Assembly: GCA_963969495.1 (NCBI GenBank)
Contig: OZ018318.1
Coordinates: 102,084,641 to 102,148,640 of the forward strand
Origin: Ceratothoa steindachneri
Lineage: Eukaryota; Arthropoda; Malacostraca; Isopoda; Cymothoidae
Direction of reading: 5' to 3'
Length of the DNA stretch: 64,000 nt
Position numbers and translations under genes: made by a program. Of this stretch, positions 45,955 through 56,389 are shown piece after piece. Within the stretch, counting starts at the first letter, position 1. The number at the start of each line of letters is the position of its first letter. The notes below the pieces were generated by a model. It ran no database searches and was not told where the DNA came from. It saw nothing but the letters and a program-made list of their open reading frames with translations.

Positions 45955-46360
45955 TCATTTCTATTTGAACCATCTGTTCCTCTTTGTTTGAACCGTTATT
46001 TTCCTTTGCATTTGAACCATTAGTGTCTTTTCTATTTGAACAATTATCTCTTTTCTATTTGAACTATTACTGTGCTTTATATTTTGACAATCATTGTCTT
46101 TTCTATTTTAACCATTACTGTCCTTTCTGCTTGATCAATTATTGCCCTTTTTATTTGAACCTCTACTGTCTTTTCTATTTGAACCTTTACTGTCTTTTAT
46201 ATTTTAACCTTTACTGTCTTTTCTATTTGAACCTTTACTGTCTTTTCTATTTGAACCTTTACTTTATTTTGTATTTGAACCTTTACTGTCTTTTCTATTT
46301 GAACCTCTACTGTCTTTGATATTTGAACCTTTACTGTCTTTTATATTTGAACGATTACCA
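45955..46360. repeat. 24-bp minisatellite, right part
   Basis: Units of CTTTTCTATTTGAACCTTTA followed by CTGT, the same family as 42695-43680 but dominated by the ACCTTTACTGT variant, with about 17 copies. Confidence 0.95.
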
Positions 46361-46429
46361 TCAAAGAAGTTAATTTCCTTAAAAATGTGAAAGTGTGGGG
46401 GTCTCTAAAACAAGAAAAAATAAAAGAAT

Positions 46430-46775
46430 GTGTTAATAAATAACAAGTGAAATGGGAGCAGTTAAAAGGTTTGGTTGATATCAAGTGGTGACACAAACTA
46501 CCAAAGTGAACCTTCAAAGTGACTCCCCAGAAATATAGTGAATGCCAAATCAACCATCGAAAAGATTTATATGTACGTTCTATAGGAACCGACCCGCAGG
46601 AGATCCGCCTGTAGTAGTTTTTGGTTACGCGACTATTAAATTGCCTGTTTTTGGAAAAGCAGGGCGCGCAGGTGGATATGTATTGGGGTCAAAATGTCCT
46701 TATTTTTATTCTTGAACAATCTAAAGGAGCGGTTCGTCAGGAATCGAATCACGCTATTTTACCATAATATATGAG
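46430..46775 (-). repeat. interspersed repeat (copy 2)
   Basis: Inverse counterpart of 28870-29310; it contains complements of TATCAACCAAACCTTTT, GGTTCACTTTGGTAGTTTG and GCGTGATTCGATTCCTGACG. About 85 bp shorter than copy 1. Confidence 0.75.
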
Positions 46776-46792
46776 CCAACTAACCATTTCTA

Positions 46793-47188
46793 ACCAATGT
46801 CGAATGGTAGGAAACTGTCTATAAATAATTTATAATCTCTTCTGGCTTGCAATTTGTCGTTCATAATCATTTGGTTGTTTAATAACATGAAGGATAAGGA
46901 TTTAATGAAGCAACATATTCGTCGTTGTTTACTGGATGAGTTTAAAAGGAAAACTACAGCTAGAGTGGCAATGAGGAACATTTGTGAAGTGTATCCAGAT
47001 GCCGTGACAGCTCGTCCACGTCAGCTTCGATTTACAATTGGGACTTGTCCGACAAGGCTCGTAATGATGAATATTTTACCTTATTGACTCATTATCCTTT
47101 ATGAGATTTAACTTCGAAATGATTATTAACGACAAAGAAGAGATGATAAGCTATTTATAGACAGTTTCCTAACATTCAACATTGGTTT
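46793..47188 (+). mobile_element. miniature mariner with N-terminal transposase remnant
   Basis: Inverted ends of about 55 bp (ACCAATGTCGAATGGTAGGA left; its complement near 47130-47188) share GGAAACTGTCTATAAATA, with TA at 46791-46792 and 47189-47190. The 396-bp element keeps only the start of a transposase gene. It belongs to a mariner family different from the copies at 63 and 16991. Confidence 0.85.
46887..47085 (+). pseudogene. mariner transposase N-terminal fragment
   Basis: MKDKDLMKQHIRRCLLDEFK followed by AMRNICEVYPDAVT matches the mariner N-terminal helix-turn-helix, whose family pattern is H-R-CLL-EF and A--NIC--YP-AL-. A frameshift near 47010 moves the continuation, DLSDKAR, to another frame. 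No catalytic domain remains. Confidence 0.85.
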
Positions 47189-47189
47189 T

Positions 47190-47739
47190 AACGTGGTTGG
47201 TTGGACGTTGGGAGAGGATGAGATGTACCCATGAACTAGCTGTGGGGGCCATATCCTATGAGGTGAGTAAGATGGGTCTGGACGGGGGTTACATAGAGTA
47301 TTTCTACATTGGTCTGGTTCGGCATTGGGGAAAAAAGTGGGGGAGGAAAGACAAAACAAGAAATGGTACCGAAAGAACCAGCATTAAAGAAGGTTTAAGT
47401 GAAATGTGTATGAGATATGTGTGAATGTCAAAGGTGTGTGACTAAGGGGTGTTTGGCAAAGTGAGTGAGTTATGCGTATGCCCGTATGTGCAAGGTGTCA
47501 GGCGCATCTAAATGATGTGTGAATAAGAAGTGTTTGGCGTGTATGTGATAAGGTTATAAGATGGATGTGTGAAGTGAATTTGTGAATATATGTATGTACA
47601 GGTCGATTCGTGTAAATGGAACGTATAGGAGGTGTGGGTATAGGCAACGTCTGTGAAGAGAATAGGTGTATTTGAAAGGGAAGTGCGTGTGGAATATTTG
47701 TGTGTTCAAGATATATAGATTAGAGTTGTCCGCATGACT
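47190..47739. other. GT-rich lead-in to the 80-bp array
   Basis: G/T-rich text with increasing GTGTG and TGAGTG words from about 47400; no gene. Confidence 0.4.
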
Positions 47740-48400
47740 TTCCAAGGGATGTGAGTGAAAGGTATGTGAAGTATATGCGTAAACATGCAAGCTGTATGAG
47801 TGAGAGGTGTTTGTGTGTTCAATCGGGGCGAGTGAGAGATGTTTGTTGTTTAACCGGGGTGAGTCAAATGAGTATCAAGTATGTTATGTGTGAACGTGCA
47901 AGCTGTGTGAGTGAGAGGTGTTTGTGTGTTTAAGCGGGGTGAGTGAAATGAGTGTCAAGTATGTTATGTGTGAACGTGCAAGCTGTGTGAATGAGGTGTT
48001 TGTCTGTTCAAGCGGAGAGAGGGAAATGAGTGTCAATTATGTTTTGTATGTATGTGCAAGTGTGCTGAGTGAAAGGTGTTTGTGTGTCCAAGCAAGTTGA
48101 GTGAAATGAGTGTTAAGTATGTTATCTGTGAACGTAAAGGCTGTGTGAGGGAGAGGTGTTTGTGTGTTCAAATGGAGTGAGAGAAATAGTGTCAAGTATG
48201 TTATGCGTGAATGTGCAAGATGCGCGAGTGAGAGGTCTTTATGACTTCAAGTGTAGTGAGTAAAGTAAGTGTGAAGTATGTTATGTGTGGAAGTACATGC
48301 TATGTGAGTCAGAAGTGTTTCTGTGTTCAAACGGGTTGAGTTAAATGAGTGTCAAGTATGTTATGTGTGAACGTGCAAGCTGTGTGAGTGAGGGGTGTTT
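47740..48400. repeat. 80-bp tandem repeat, GTGTGAGTG-rich
   Basis: Units containing GTGCAAGCTGTGTGAGTGAG, GTGTTTGTGTGTTCAAGCGG and GTCAAGTATGTTATGTGTG. AAGCTGT lies at 47789, 47900 and 47980, giving an 80-bp beat with one 111-bp interval. Confidence 0.93.
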
Positions 48401-49024
48401 GTGCCTGCGTCGCGGCGTACCTTAGAAATCGAGATAAATGACCCCCTTCGAAGTCGTCCAATATTAATGACGGGAAATGTCATAGACCTAATTGATTTAT
48501 CGCGGCCTTTGAACCCTTGTTATGAAATTGCCCCCCTCCCCTCTTCCCCCATCCTTAATCCGGTCCCTGACTTTTATGAACGGCTCGGTCCGCGTTCTTA
48601 ATCCTCCTGAAATCCTGGATCTCAGAAAGGACCTATGAATTATTGGAACATGGAGGTTGGGGAGAGCTACCCCTCACCTCTGCGATAAGTCCTGGCACGC
48701 TTCACTGAACGTTTCCAGGAATTAAAAGGGTAGCGCGGGTTGATTAACCGGGTGGGGTACGGGGTAGGGGGCTGTTAATGATGGAGGATTAAACCCAACT
48801 CGTTGATCGAGGGGATTGAATTATTGGAAAGGGAGAGGAAATTGACAATCACATAGAAAAGGCGTATTTCAGACATAAGAAGAATAAGAGGGATACAGAC
48901 ATGTAGTAGGTAAGAGCGTCTATGGGGTATTATTCAGGACCTAGGCAAAGTTAAAGGGGTATTTAACCTCACCAATGGATTCGAACGCTTACTTTAGGTA
49001 ATCTGATACCGACCTTGATTAAAT
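48401..49024. other. stretch without recognised features
   Basis: Unique-looking, GC-balanced at 48400-48780. A 68-codon plus frame at 48395-48601 has no recognised motif. Confidence 0.35.
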
Positions 49025-49440
49025 CCAATCAAATAGACAAACAATATAGGTGGGAAAAATTCGACAGAAGGAAAACCAGAACAATAGACACAAAATTAGA
49101 TGTTCCGAAGGAATATGAGTCGAGTAGACAGAATCTCTGATAATCAAACCAATAAAATAGAAAGACAAACTAAAAGATCTCAGAAAAACCCAAATAGACA
49201 AACAACACCGAAATAAAATGGGTGAACTAGACAAAATCTCCTAGAACCAATCAATTAGAAAGACAAACTAGATGAACCCAGAAAAAAACAAACAAATATA
49301 CAGCCAACACCGTCAAAAACATGGGTCGAATATGTTATCCAAGAACCAGACCAAACAAATAGAAAGACAAACTTGATGATCCCGGAAAACAACCCAAATG
49401 GACAAACAACACCGAGATAAAAATGGGTCGAGTAGACGTA
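49025..49440. repeat. about 102-bp tandem repeat, four units
   Basis: CAACACCG at 49204, 49304 and 49407 marks units with ATAGAAAGACAAAC and AAAATGGGTCGAGTAGAC. Confidence 0.9.
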
Positions 49441-49744
49441 CGCAATGGAGAGATAAGTAACGCATCAGATTTCGGAGGCGGCTTTCATATCGATGCTTTG
49501 GCCAAGAATTACCAGCAATTGAATCTGCCGGAAATGCCACTGCCAGAATTACGGACTGTTGGTACCATTCAGGATTAGCGATTCTTTCATGGGCGTTAAT
49601 CAATTTCCGTCTCGCTTATCATATTAAGTCAACACGACCCGACGATGCTGCACGGAAAGGCAAATCCTTGGTTGTTCCGAGTCAATTAGCGCTGAGCACT
49701 GTAAATCGCTCTTTGTTACTGCTGCTGTTCTTCTTCTTTCTTTG
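49441..49744. other. stretch without recognised features
   Basis: GC-balanced unique-looking sequence; no gene supported. Confidence 0.35.
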
Positions 49745-49930
49745 CTTTTATCATTACTATCATTCTTATCTATATTATCACTATTATCATTATTATTATC
49801 ATTAATATCACTATTTATATCATAATCATTATTATCATCATTATTATTTTCATCATTATCATCATTCTAATCGTTATCATTATCATTATTAATATCATTT
49901 TTTATTATTACTCGAGATTATTATTATTAA
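49745..49930. repeat. ATT/ATC triplet-rich low complexity
   Basis: TCATTATTATCATTAATATC-like text, T-rich on the plus strand. Confidence 0.9.
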
Positions 49931-50129
49931 GTCAGTTTGCCCCTAGGTTACCTGGATTCCTCTCCCATGTGCTCTCCCACTGATTTTGCACTACTTTAGT
50001 GCACGGGATTTGACGACTGATGTGTAAGTGTCGAACATGTGAATATGCGATAAAATGTGCCTGGTTCCTCACTGTGGCAGTTGATACACATATCTGAGTC
50101 GGCCAACTTAGGTGTGGTTTTAATGGTGA

Positions 50130-52960
50130 GTTCAAAGAATTTCAGATCGAAACGAGTATGTTATAGAGATTTAAGATTAGAAACAGTGTGTTGCAGCAAT
50201 TTCAAAAGGAAAGTATTATGTATTGTGATTTTAAATGTAAAACAATGTGTTAATAGAATTTATGATGGAAAGCAATATGTTCAAAGGATTTTAGAATTGA
50301 AGCAATATTTTAAATGAATTTCAGTTGGGAAGGAATTCCGTTTCGAAGGAAAATGTTAAAGAGATTTCAGATTGGAAGGAAAATGTTGAAGCGATTTGAG
50401 ATTGGTAGGAAATTGTTAAAGGGATTTCTTATTGGAAGCAAAGTGTTAAAGGGATTTTAGATTGGAAGGAAAATATTAAAGTATTTATATTTTTAGAGAA
50501 ATATTAAAGTATTTAAATTGGAAGGAAAATATTAAAGTATTTACATTGGAAGGAAAATATTAAAGTATATACATTGGAAGGAAAATTTTAAAAGGATTTC
50601 AGGATCTAATATGTTAAAGGAATTTAAGATGGGAAACAAAATGTTAAATGGATTTAAGATAGGAACCAATATGATAAATAGAAATTGAAGCAATATTTTA
50701 AATGGTGTTCAGATAAGAAGTAATATCTTAAAGGGTTTTCTGATGGGCATAAATGTGATAAAAGTATTTCACACGGTAATAATATGTTGAAGTGCATTTC
50801 AAATTGATAGTGAGATGTTAAAGGGAATCCACATGAGAATTTAATGTCATAAACTGATTAGAGGTATTAAAGATGGGAGGACAGATGATAAAGGAATTTA
50901 CGATTGGAACCAATATATTAAAGGAGTTTCGGATGGGAAGCAATATATTAGAAGGATTTCATATAGTAATGAATATGTTATAAGTATTTTATATTTGAAC
51001 CAATATGTTAAATATATTTCAGATGGGAAGCAATGAGTTAAAGGAATTTCAAAAGAGAAGCAATAATTTTAAAGGGTTTGAGTTGGAAAACGGTATGTGA
51101 AAGGATTTTAAATGGGAAGCAATTTTTTAAATGATTTCAGATGGGAAGCAATATTTTAAATGGATTTCAGATGGGAAACAATATGGTAAAGAGATTTCAA
51201 AAGGGAAGCAATCTGTTAAAGTGATTTAACAATACGAAGTAATAGGTTAGAGGGATCTCAAAAGAGAAGCAACAGCTTAAACGGGTTTATTAAGGAAAGC
51301 AGTATCTTAAAGGGGTTATATTTGAAGAGCAAGATTTAAAGGGATTTCAGATGGGAAGCAAATTGTTAAAGGTTTTTCAGATGGGAAGCAATATGTGAAA
51401 TGAATTTCAGATCGAAACGAGTATGTTATAGAGATTTAAGATTAGAAACAGTGTGTTGCAGCAATTTCAAAAGTAAAATATTATGTATTGTCATTTTAAA
51501 TGGAAAACAATGTGTTCAAAGAATTTATGATGGAAAGCAATATGTTCAAAGGATTTTAGAAGTGAAGCAATATTTTAAATGGATTTAAGTTGGGATAGAT
51601 TTTAAATGGGAAGCAATGGGGTAAAGCGATTTGAATCGTGAAATAATATGCTAAAGGTAGTTCAGACGAGAAGCAATTTCTTAAAGGGATTATAGTTGGG
51701 AACAATATGCTAAGGTGATTTTAAATATGAAGGAATATGTTAGAGGGATTTCAGATGAGATGGATTATGTTAAAGGTAGCTCGAATTGGAAGCAATATGT
51801 TAAGTTAATTTCATATGGGAAGTAATAGATTAAAGGGTTTTTTGATGTCAACGGGATTTCTGATTAGATAAATATGGTGAAGTGATTTTAAATGCAAAAC
51901 CATGTGTTAAATTAATTTTAAAAGGGAAGCAATATTTCGAAGGGTTTCCAAGTGAAAAGCAATAGTTTAAACGTATTTCTGATGGGAAGCAAAATTTTAA
52001 AGGGAGTTCAGAAATGGACGCTTTATTTTAAAGTGATTTCAGATCAGAAGCAATATGCCAAAGGTTTTTCAGATGAGAAGCAAGATAATAAAGGGATTTC
52101 AGGTGGAGAGCAATATGGTAAAGTGATTTCAGTTTCGAAACCATGTGTTTATTCGGTTTCATTTGGGATGCAATATCTTGAAGGTTTTTCCGATGCAAAG
52201 CAATAGCCTAAACGTATTTCTAGTGGGAAGCAATATTTTAAATCGAATTCAGATGGAAAATTTTATTTTAAATAGATGTCAGATGAAAATCAATATGTTA
52301 AAGGTATTTCAAAAGGAAAGCAATATGTTAATGGGATTTCAGATGAGAAGCAATATGATAAATGGATTTTAGATGAGAACAATATGTTAAAGAAATTTTA
52401 GATGTGGAATAAAATGTTAAAGGGATTTTAGATAGAAACCAATATTATAAGCGAATTTCGAATGGGAAAAAATGTGTTAAATTGGTTTAAAAATAGAAGC
52501 AATATTTTAAAGGAATTTCATTTAGGAAGCAATATGATAAAGTGTTTCTGAGGAAAATAAGTGTGTTAAATGGGTTTCAGATAAGAAGCAATATGTTAGC
52601 GGGATTTCAGTGAGAAGTGATAAGTTAAAAGGATTTCAGATGAGAAAACAATGTGTTAAATTGATTTCAACTGAAAAGCTATATTTTAAAAGGATTTCCG
52701 ATGGAAAGCATTATGTTAAATGTATTCCAAAATGGAAGCAATATGATGAAGGGATTTCAGATGTGAAGCAATATTTTAAGGGGGTTCTAATAGTGAAGCA
52801 ATATTTTAAAGGGATTTCAGAAGGGAAGCAATATAATAAAATGATTTCTTATGCAATGAAGAATCTTAAAGGGAATTAACTTGTGAACCAATATTTTAAA
52901 GAGATTTCAGATGGGGAAACATTATGTTAAATGTATTTAAGATCGGAATCAATAGTTTAA
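50130..52960. repeat. 30-bp minisatellite, about 94 units
   Basis: Consensus GGGATTTCAGATGGGAAGCA followed by ATATGTTAAA. A block of about 185 bp starting TTCAGATCGAAACGAG at 50141 recurs at 51406, about 1,265 bp later, with few changes. Ten-codon units leave several frames open by arithmetic. Confidence 0.97.
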
Positions 52961-52964
52961 AGCA

Positions 52965-53640
52965 ATTTATTATTATTAGTAGTAGTAGTATCAAAGTCAA
53001 TGAAGGCGACCAGTTGGAAGGCAATAGCCCGATCGTCAAGCCCTACAGGGCCCAACGAGCGGTGCAACATCGATAAAAGTAGAACACATAAAAAGTCAAG
53101 AGAGAATAAAAGCATTCACTTGCCTTTTAAATACATCACAATCATCAGAATTAATGACATCATTAGGCAGAGTGTTCCACAGATTGACGGCTGTAGGAGA
53201 GAAAGATCGAGAGAACTGCGTCGTATTCACTCGAGTGACCGAAAAAGCATGGGTAGCGCGTATCAGACAGTGAAGTGGCTGATCAGGATCAGAAACAATT
53301 TTAAAGGAATGAGTCAAGACTCCAATGAGTCGACGATGCGTAAGGTCCAACTGTACATCGGGTAGCAGAAAACTAATCTGGTTAAAGGCTTTGTCAAGCA
53401 GCTTCAAGCTGGTCTCTGTTGCAGAATGGAAGACAGAATGAAAATATTCAAAATGAGGCAGAAGGAAGGAATAAAAACAATTCCTAACTACGCTGTCTGT
53501 AGAGTAGATCTGGCGGCACTTACACAACAAACCAACATTTGGGGAAATTGAGGACGCAACGGTGCGCAAATGCAGCTCAAAAATCAGCCTGGGATCAAAA
53601 GTACACCAAGCAATTTCAGTTAAGAACTATTTGGGACCGT
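52965..53640 (-). mobile_element. LINE 3' end (Jockey/CR1 superfamily)
   Basis: A 5'-truncated non-LTR element on the minus strand: coding sequence, a 3' UTR of about 110 bp, then a tail of ACTACTACTAATAATAATAA at 52970-52990, the kind of short-repeat tail such LINEs leave. It abuts the 30-bp minisatellite. Confidence 0.85.
53096..53640 (-). pseudogene. LINE reverse transcriptase C-terminus
   Basis: A 157-codon minus frame (53569-53096), preceded by FDPRLIFELHLRTVASSISP in the same frame. Conserved line-up: CRQIYSTDSVVRNCFYSFLL, PHFEYFHSVFHSATETSLKL, DLTHRRLIGVLTHSFKIVSD, RVNTTQFSRSFSPTAVNLWN and TLPNDVINSDDCDVFKRQVN. This is the thumb and tail of RNA-directed DNA polymerases in the Jockey/CR1 group, where LxYxxxVW, FxxSF and LWNxLPxxV are diagnostic. 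The frame is open to its natural stop, so this is a fairly young copy, inactive only because the catalytic domain is missing. Confidence 0.9.
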
Positions 53641-53810
53641 AACGCAGTTGAAAATGATGCCAAAGTGATGCGGTTGTAAGCTCCCCGATCGACCAACAAC
53701 ATGGCTATGGGATTTTCTCTATTAACTTTCATACCCTAAACATCACACCATGCTAAAATCTTTGGTTGGTGTAAGTGTTAGATTACTCTAAGTTGCATTA
53801 AGTTGCTGAC
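53641..53810. other. short unassigned stretch
   Basis: No feature recognised between the LINE end and the TTAGG-like tract. Confidence 0.35.
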
Positions 53811-54020
53811 TTAGAGTATTACTTTAAGTTAGGTTAGCTTAGTTTAGGTACTCTTTGATTAGGTTAAATTAGGTTTCTGATTTTTGTTGTATGGTTTATT
53901 TATGTTAGATTAGGTTTGGGTTAGGTTAGGTAGATTATATTAGGTTCCTTAGTTGGGATAGATTATTATGCAAATTTAGGTTGTTGTATTAAGTTGGCTT
54001 AGTTTATGTTAGAGTAGGTT
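53811..54020. repeat. degenerate TTAGGTTAGG-like tract
   Basis: Multiple TTAGGTT words, including GGGTTAGGTTAGG near 53925-53940. TTAGG is the ancestral arthropod telomere repeat, so this may be an interstitial relic; a TTAGGTT-rich satellite of other origin is equally possible. Confidence 0.5.
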
Positions 54021-54344
54021 AATTCCCACTATTTCGTGCTAATGCAAGATTTCCAGGTTCGATCCCTATATACGGTTTCCCAAACAGTCCAAATTTTGGT
54101 CTTGGATTTGACATTAACAAATCCTTCCTGAGGTAATCCCAGCAATTCTGGTACTTCGCTAACCCAGTCCTGAGGTTGATGGTTCTTTCAAGTGCCTGAA
54201 TAGACCTGAGACGTCATGATAGATGGTGTTAAGTACCTTTGAAATTACTATACTGCTTTAAACATACACGATTGACTTCTCACCTTATTCAATATTTTCA
54301 CCTTTTTTTCCTTTTTTTATTCGTTATTTTCTAAAAAACAAAAC

Positions 54345-54645
54345 AAGGTTAACATACCTAAGTCGCGTGATCTCAATTATTCTGAAATATGACCTTCAAA
54401 ACTTTCAATATTTACCGGACTAAACTTGGTAGGACCTTGGCAATTATATAATTCGAAAGAGAATGTAAAACAACATAAAGTTTTCAAATTTCGTTATAAT
54501 CGAACGAATAGTTACGACGTTATTGACAAAAGCTCATTGAAGAGTAAAACAGTTACCATCCGACCGACCAACCTATGGACCGACATAGTATCTTATAGAG
54601 TAGCAATCACGCGACTAAAAACTACTTGTTTACTAGGCCTTGTCA
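54345..54645 (-). mobile_element. MITE-like interspersed repeat (copy 4)
   Basis: Minus-strand copy: starts CAAGGTTAACATACCTAAGT at the left, contains ATTCGAAAGAGAATGTAAAA, and ends CAATCACGCGACTAAAAACT at the right. Its ends show the inverted AAGTCGCGTG / TAGTCGCGTG pair best of all copies. Confidence 0.78.
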
Positions 54646-54799
54646 TGGCCATTTAGATTTAACCCTCTATAAACATTTGTATTTGATATGTCACGCTCTA
54701 ATTCCGTTCTTCATTTCAGCCCGCGAAAACCAAGTGACGTGAGACGAATCTGGAATATTTAACGATTATCTCCCGAAAGAGGCGCAGCACCAAATCAGG

Positions 54800-55560
54800 G
54801 CCCGAAAACTTATTGACTTTTCCCCATTAACAAAAGAACGTAACCCGACATAAAAGAAAACATGATAAAAAGAAGGAAAAACAAAAAGATAATGATCCAA
54901 AGGTATAAAAAACAAAGAAAGAGAAACTAAATAACGCAAGAGAAAATAAACGAAAATAAGCGAAACAAGATAAGTCAAGAGAAAATAAAATAAACATGAA
55001 ATTAAAACAATACAGCGAATGAGAAACTAAACAACAACAAAATTAAACAAAAATATTAATAAAAATAAAATAAACACAAAATGGCTAAACACCCAACAAA
55101 AGAGAATATAAACCAAACAGAAAAGGTGAAACAAAGCAACGAAAGACAAAATAAGTCAAACAGAAAATCAAAATAAAATAACGAATTAGAAAATGAAGCA
55201 GAGAGAAATAAATTACGAAAACGACCAAAATAAAAATAAAATAAATTAAGAAGTAAATGAAAACAAAACAACGAAAGAAACTAAACCAAACAAAAAAGTT
55301 AAAAACAAAAGAAAAGGTAATAAACAAAACAAATAAAGCGAAACAACACAACTAAACAGACAAGGCGAGCCAAAACAGAGACAGATAAAATAAAACCACC
55401 AAGGGAAGAAAAATAAAATAGCAACAGAAAACTAAACCAAATAGAAACAGTGAACCAAAAAAACGACAGAGAAAATAACCCAAGCAAAGAAGCTATACAC
55501 AAAAAACGAAAGTAGAAGGAATGAAATCAGAAAATGAAAGCAAAAAACAACAACAACAAA
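54800..55560. repeat. A-rich low-complexity tract
   Basis: AAACAAAACAACGAAAGAAA-type sequence for about 760 bases. Minus frames rich in Phe/Leu/Ser are compositional. Confidence 0.85.
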
Positions 55561-55799
55561 AAATAAAAGATGGCAAGCGCCGTGACGTTTCAAGCAACAC
55601 TACCACTCGCAAATCATTACGGATTATACTACAATAAGATCCATCACTATTCAATTGATCGCTTGATCCTGATGAAAAAACTACAGGGTGAGCCATAATA
55701 GTCCCACATTGAACTCAACAATATCATAATATTGTTGACTACAATACAGTGTTCGGTAACAACTATTGTAAACGACAATATTAAATACAGGGTTCTATA

Positions 55800-56320
55800 T
55801 GTTGTCCCCGTGATGTAAATCAACCTAATTCCCGTAGCAATGGAAACAAAGCCTATGGCATAGCGTTATAAATTAAATAAATCAACCGAATACCGAATTT
55901 CCGTTGCCAAGGAAACAGCCTACGCATAGCGTTATAGATGAAACGAATAAACCAAATTTCCTTGGCCATGGAAATAAATCATTATCAATGAAAAAATCAA
56001 CTGAGTTTTCGTGGCGATGGAAACAAAACCTAAGCATAGTGTTATAAATTAAATAAATCAACTGGATTTTGAATTTCCGTGACCAAGGAAACATAGAGTT
56101 TTAAATTAAAGAAATCAACCAAATTTACTTGGCCATGGAAACAAAGCTTACGAATACCCTTATAAATGAACGAAATCAACAAAATTCCCATGGTGATGGA
56201 AACAAAACATGGCGTTCGTTATAAATTAAATAAATCAACCGAATGTCGAATTTCTGTTTCCAAGGAAACATAACCAATGTACACATAGCGTTATAAATAA
56301 AAAATCAACTGTAAAGGAAC
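55800..56320. repeat. about 75-90-bp tandem repeat, CAAGGAAACA-containing
   Basis: Six or seven diverged units with AAATAAATCAACCGAATTTC, GGCCATGGAAACAAAGCCTA and CGCATAGCGTTATAAATT. Confidence 0.88.
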
Positions 56321-56389
56321 AAAATTTAAGAACTGAGCATTGAACTCCACAAACAAGCTTGGGTAAGAGTGGCTTCAATCTTCTAAAAA

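Noticed and set aside
43111..46319. Repeat proteins YCPFYLND and NLYCLFYL
   Set aside because: Eight-codon translation of the 24-bp minisatellite; no start context or flanking domain.
53000..53365. 121-codon plus-strand frame
   Set aside because: Antisense to the LINE reverse transcriptase C-terminus at 53096-53640.
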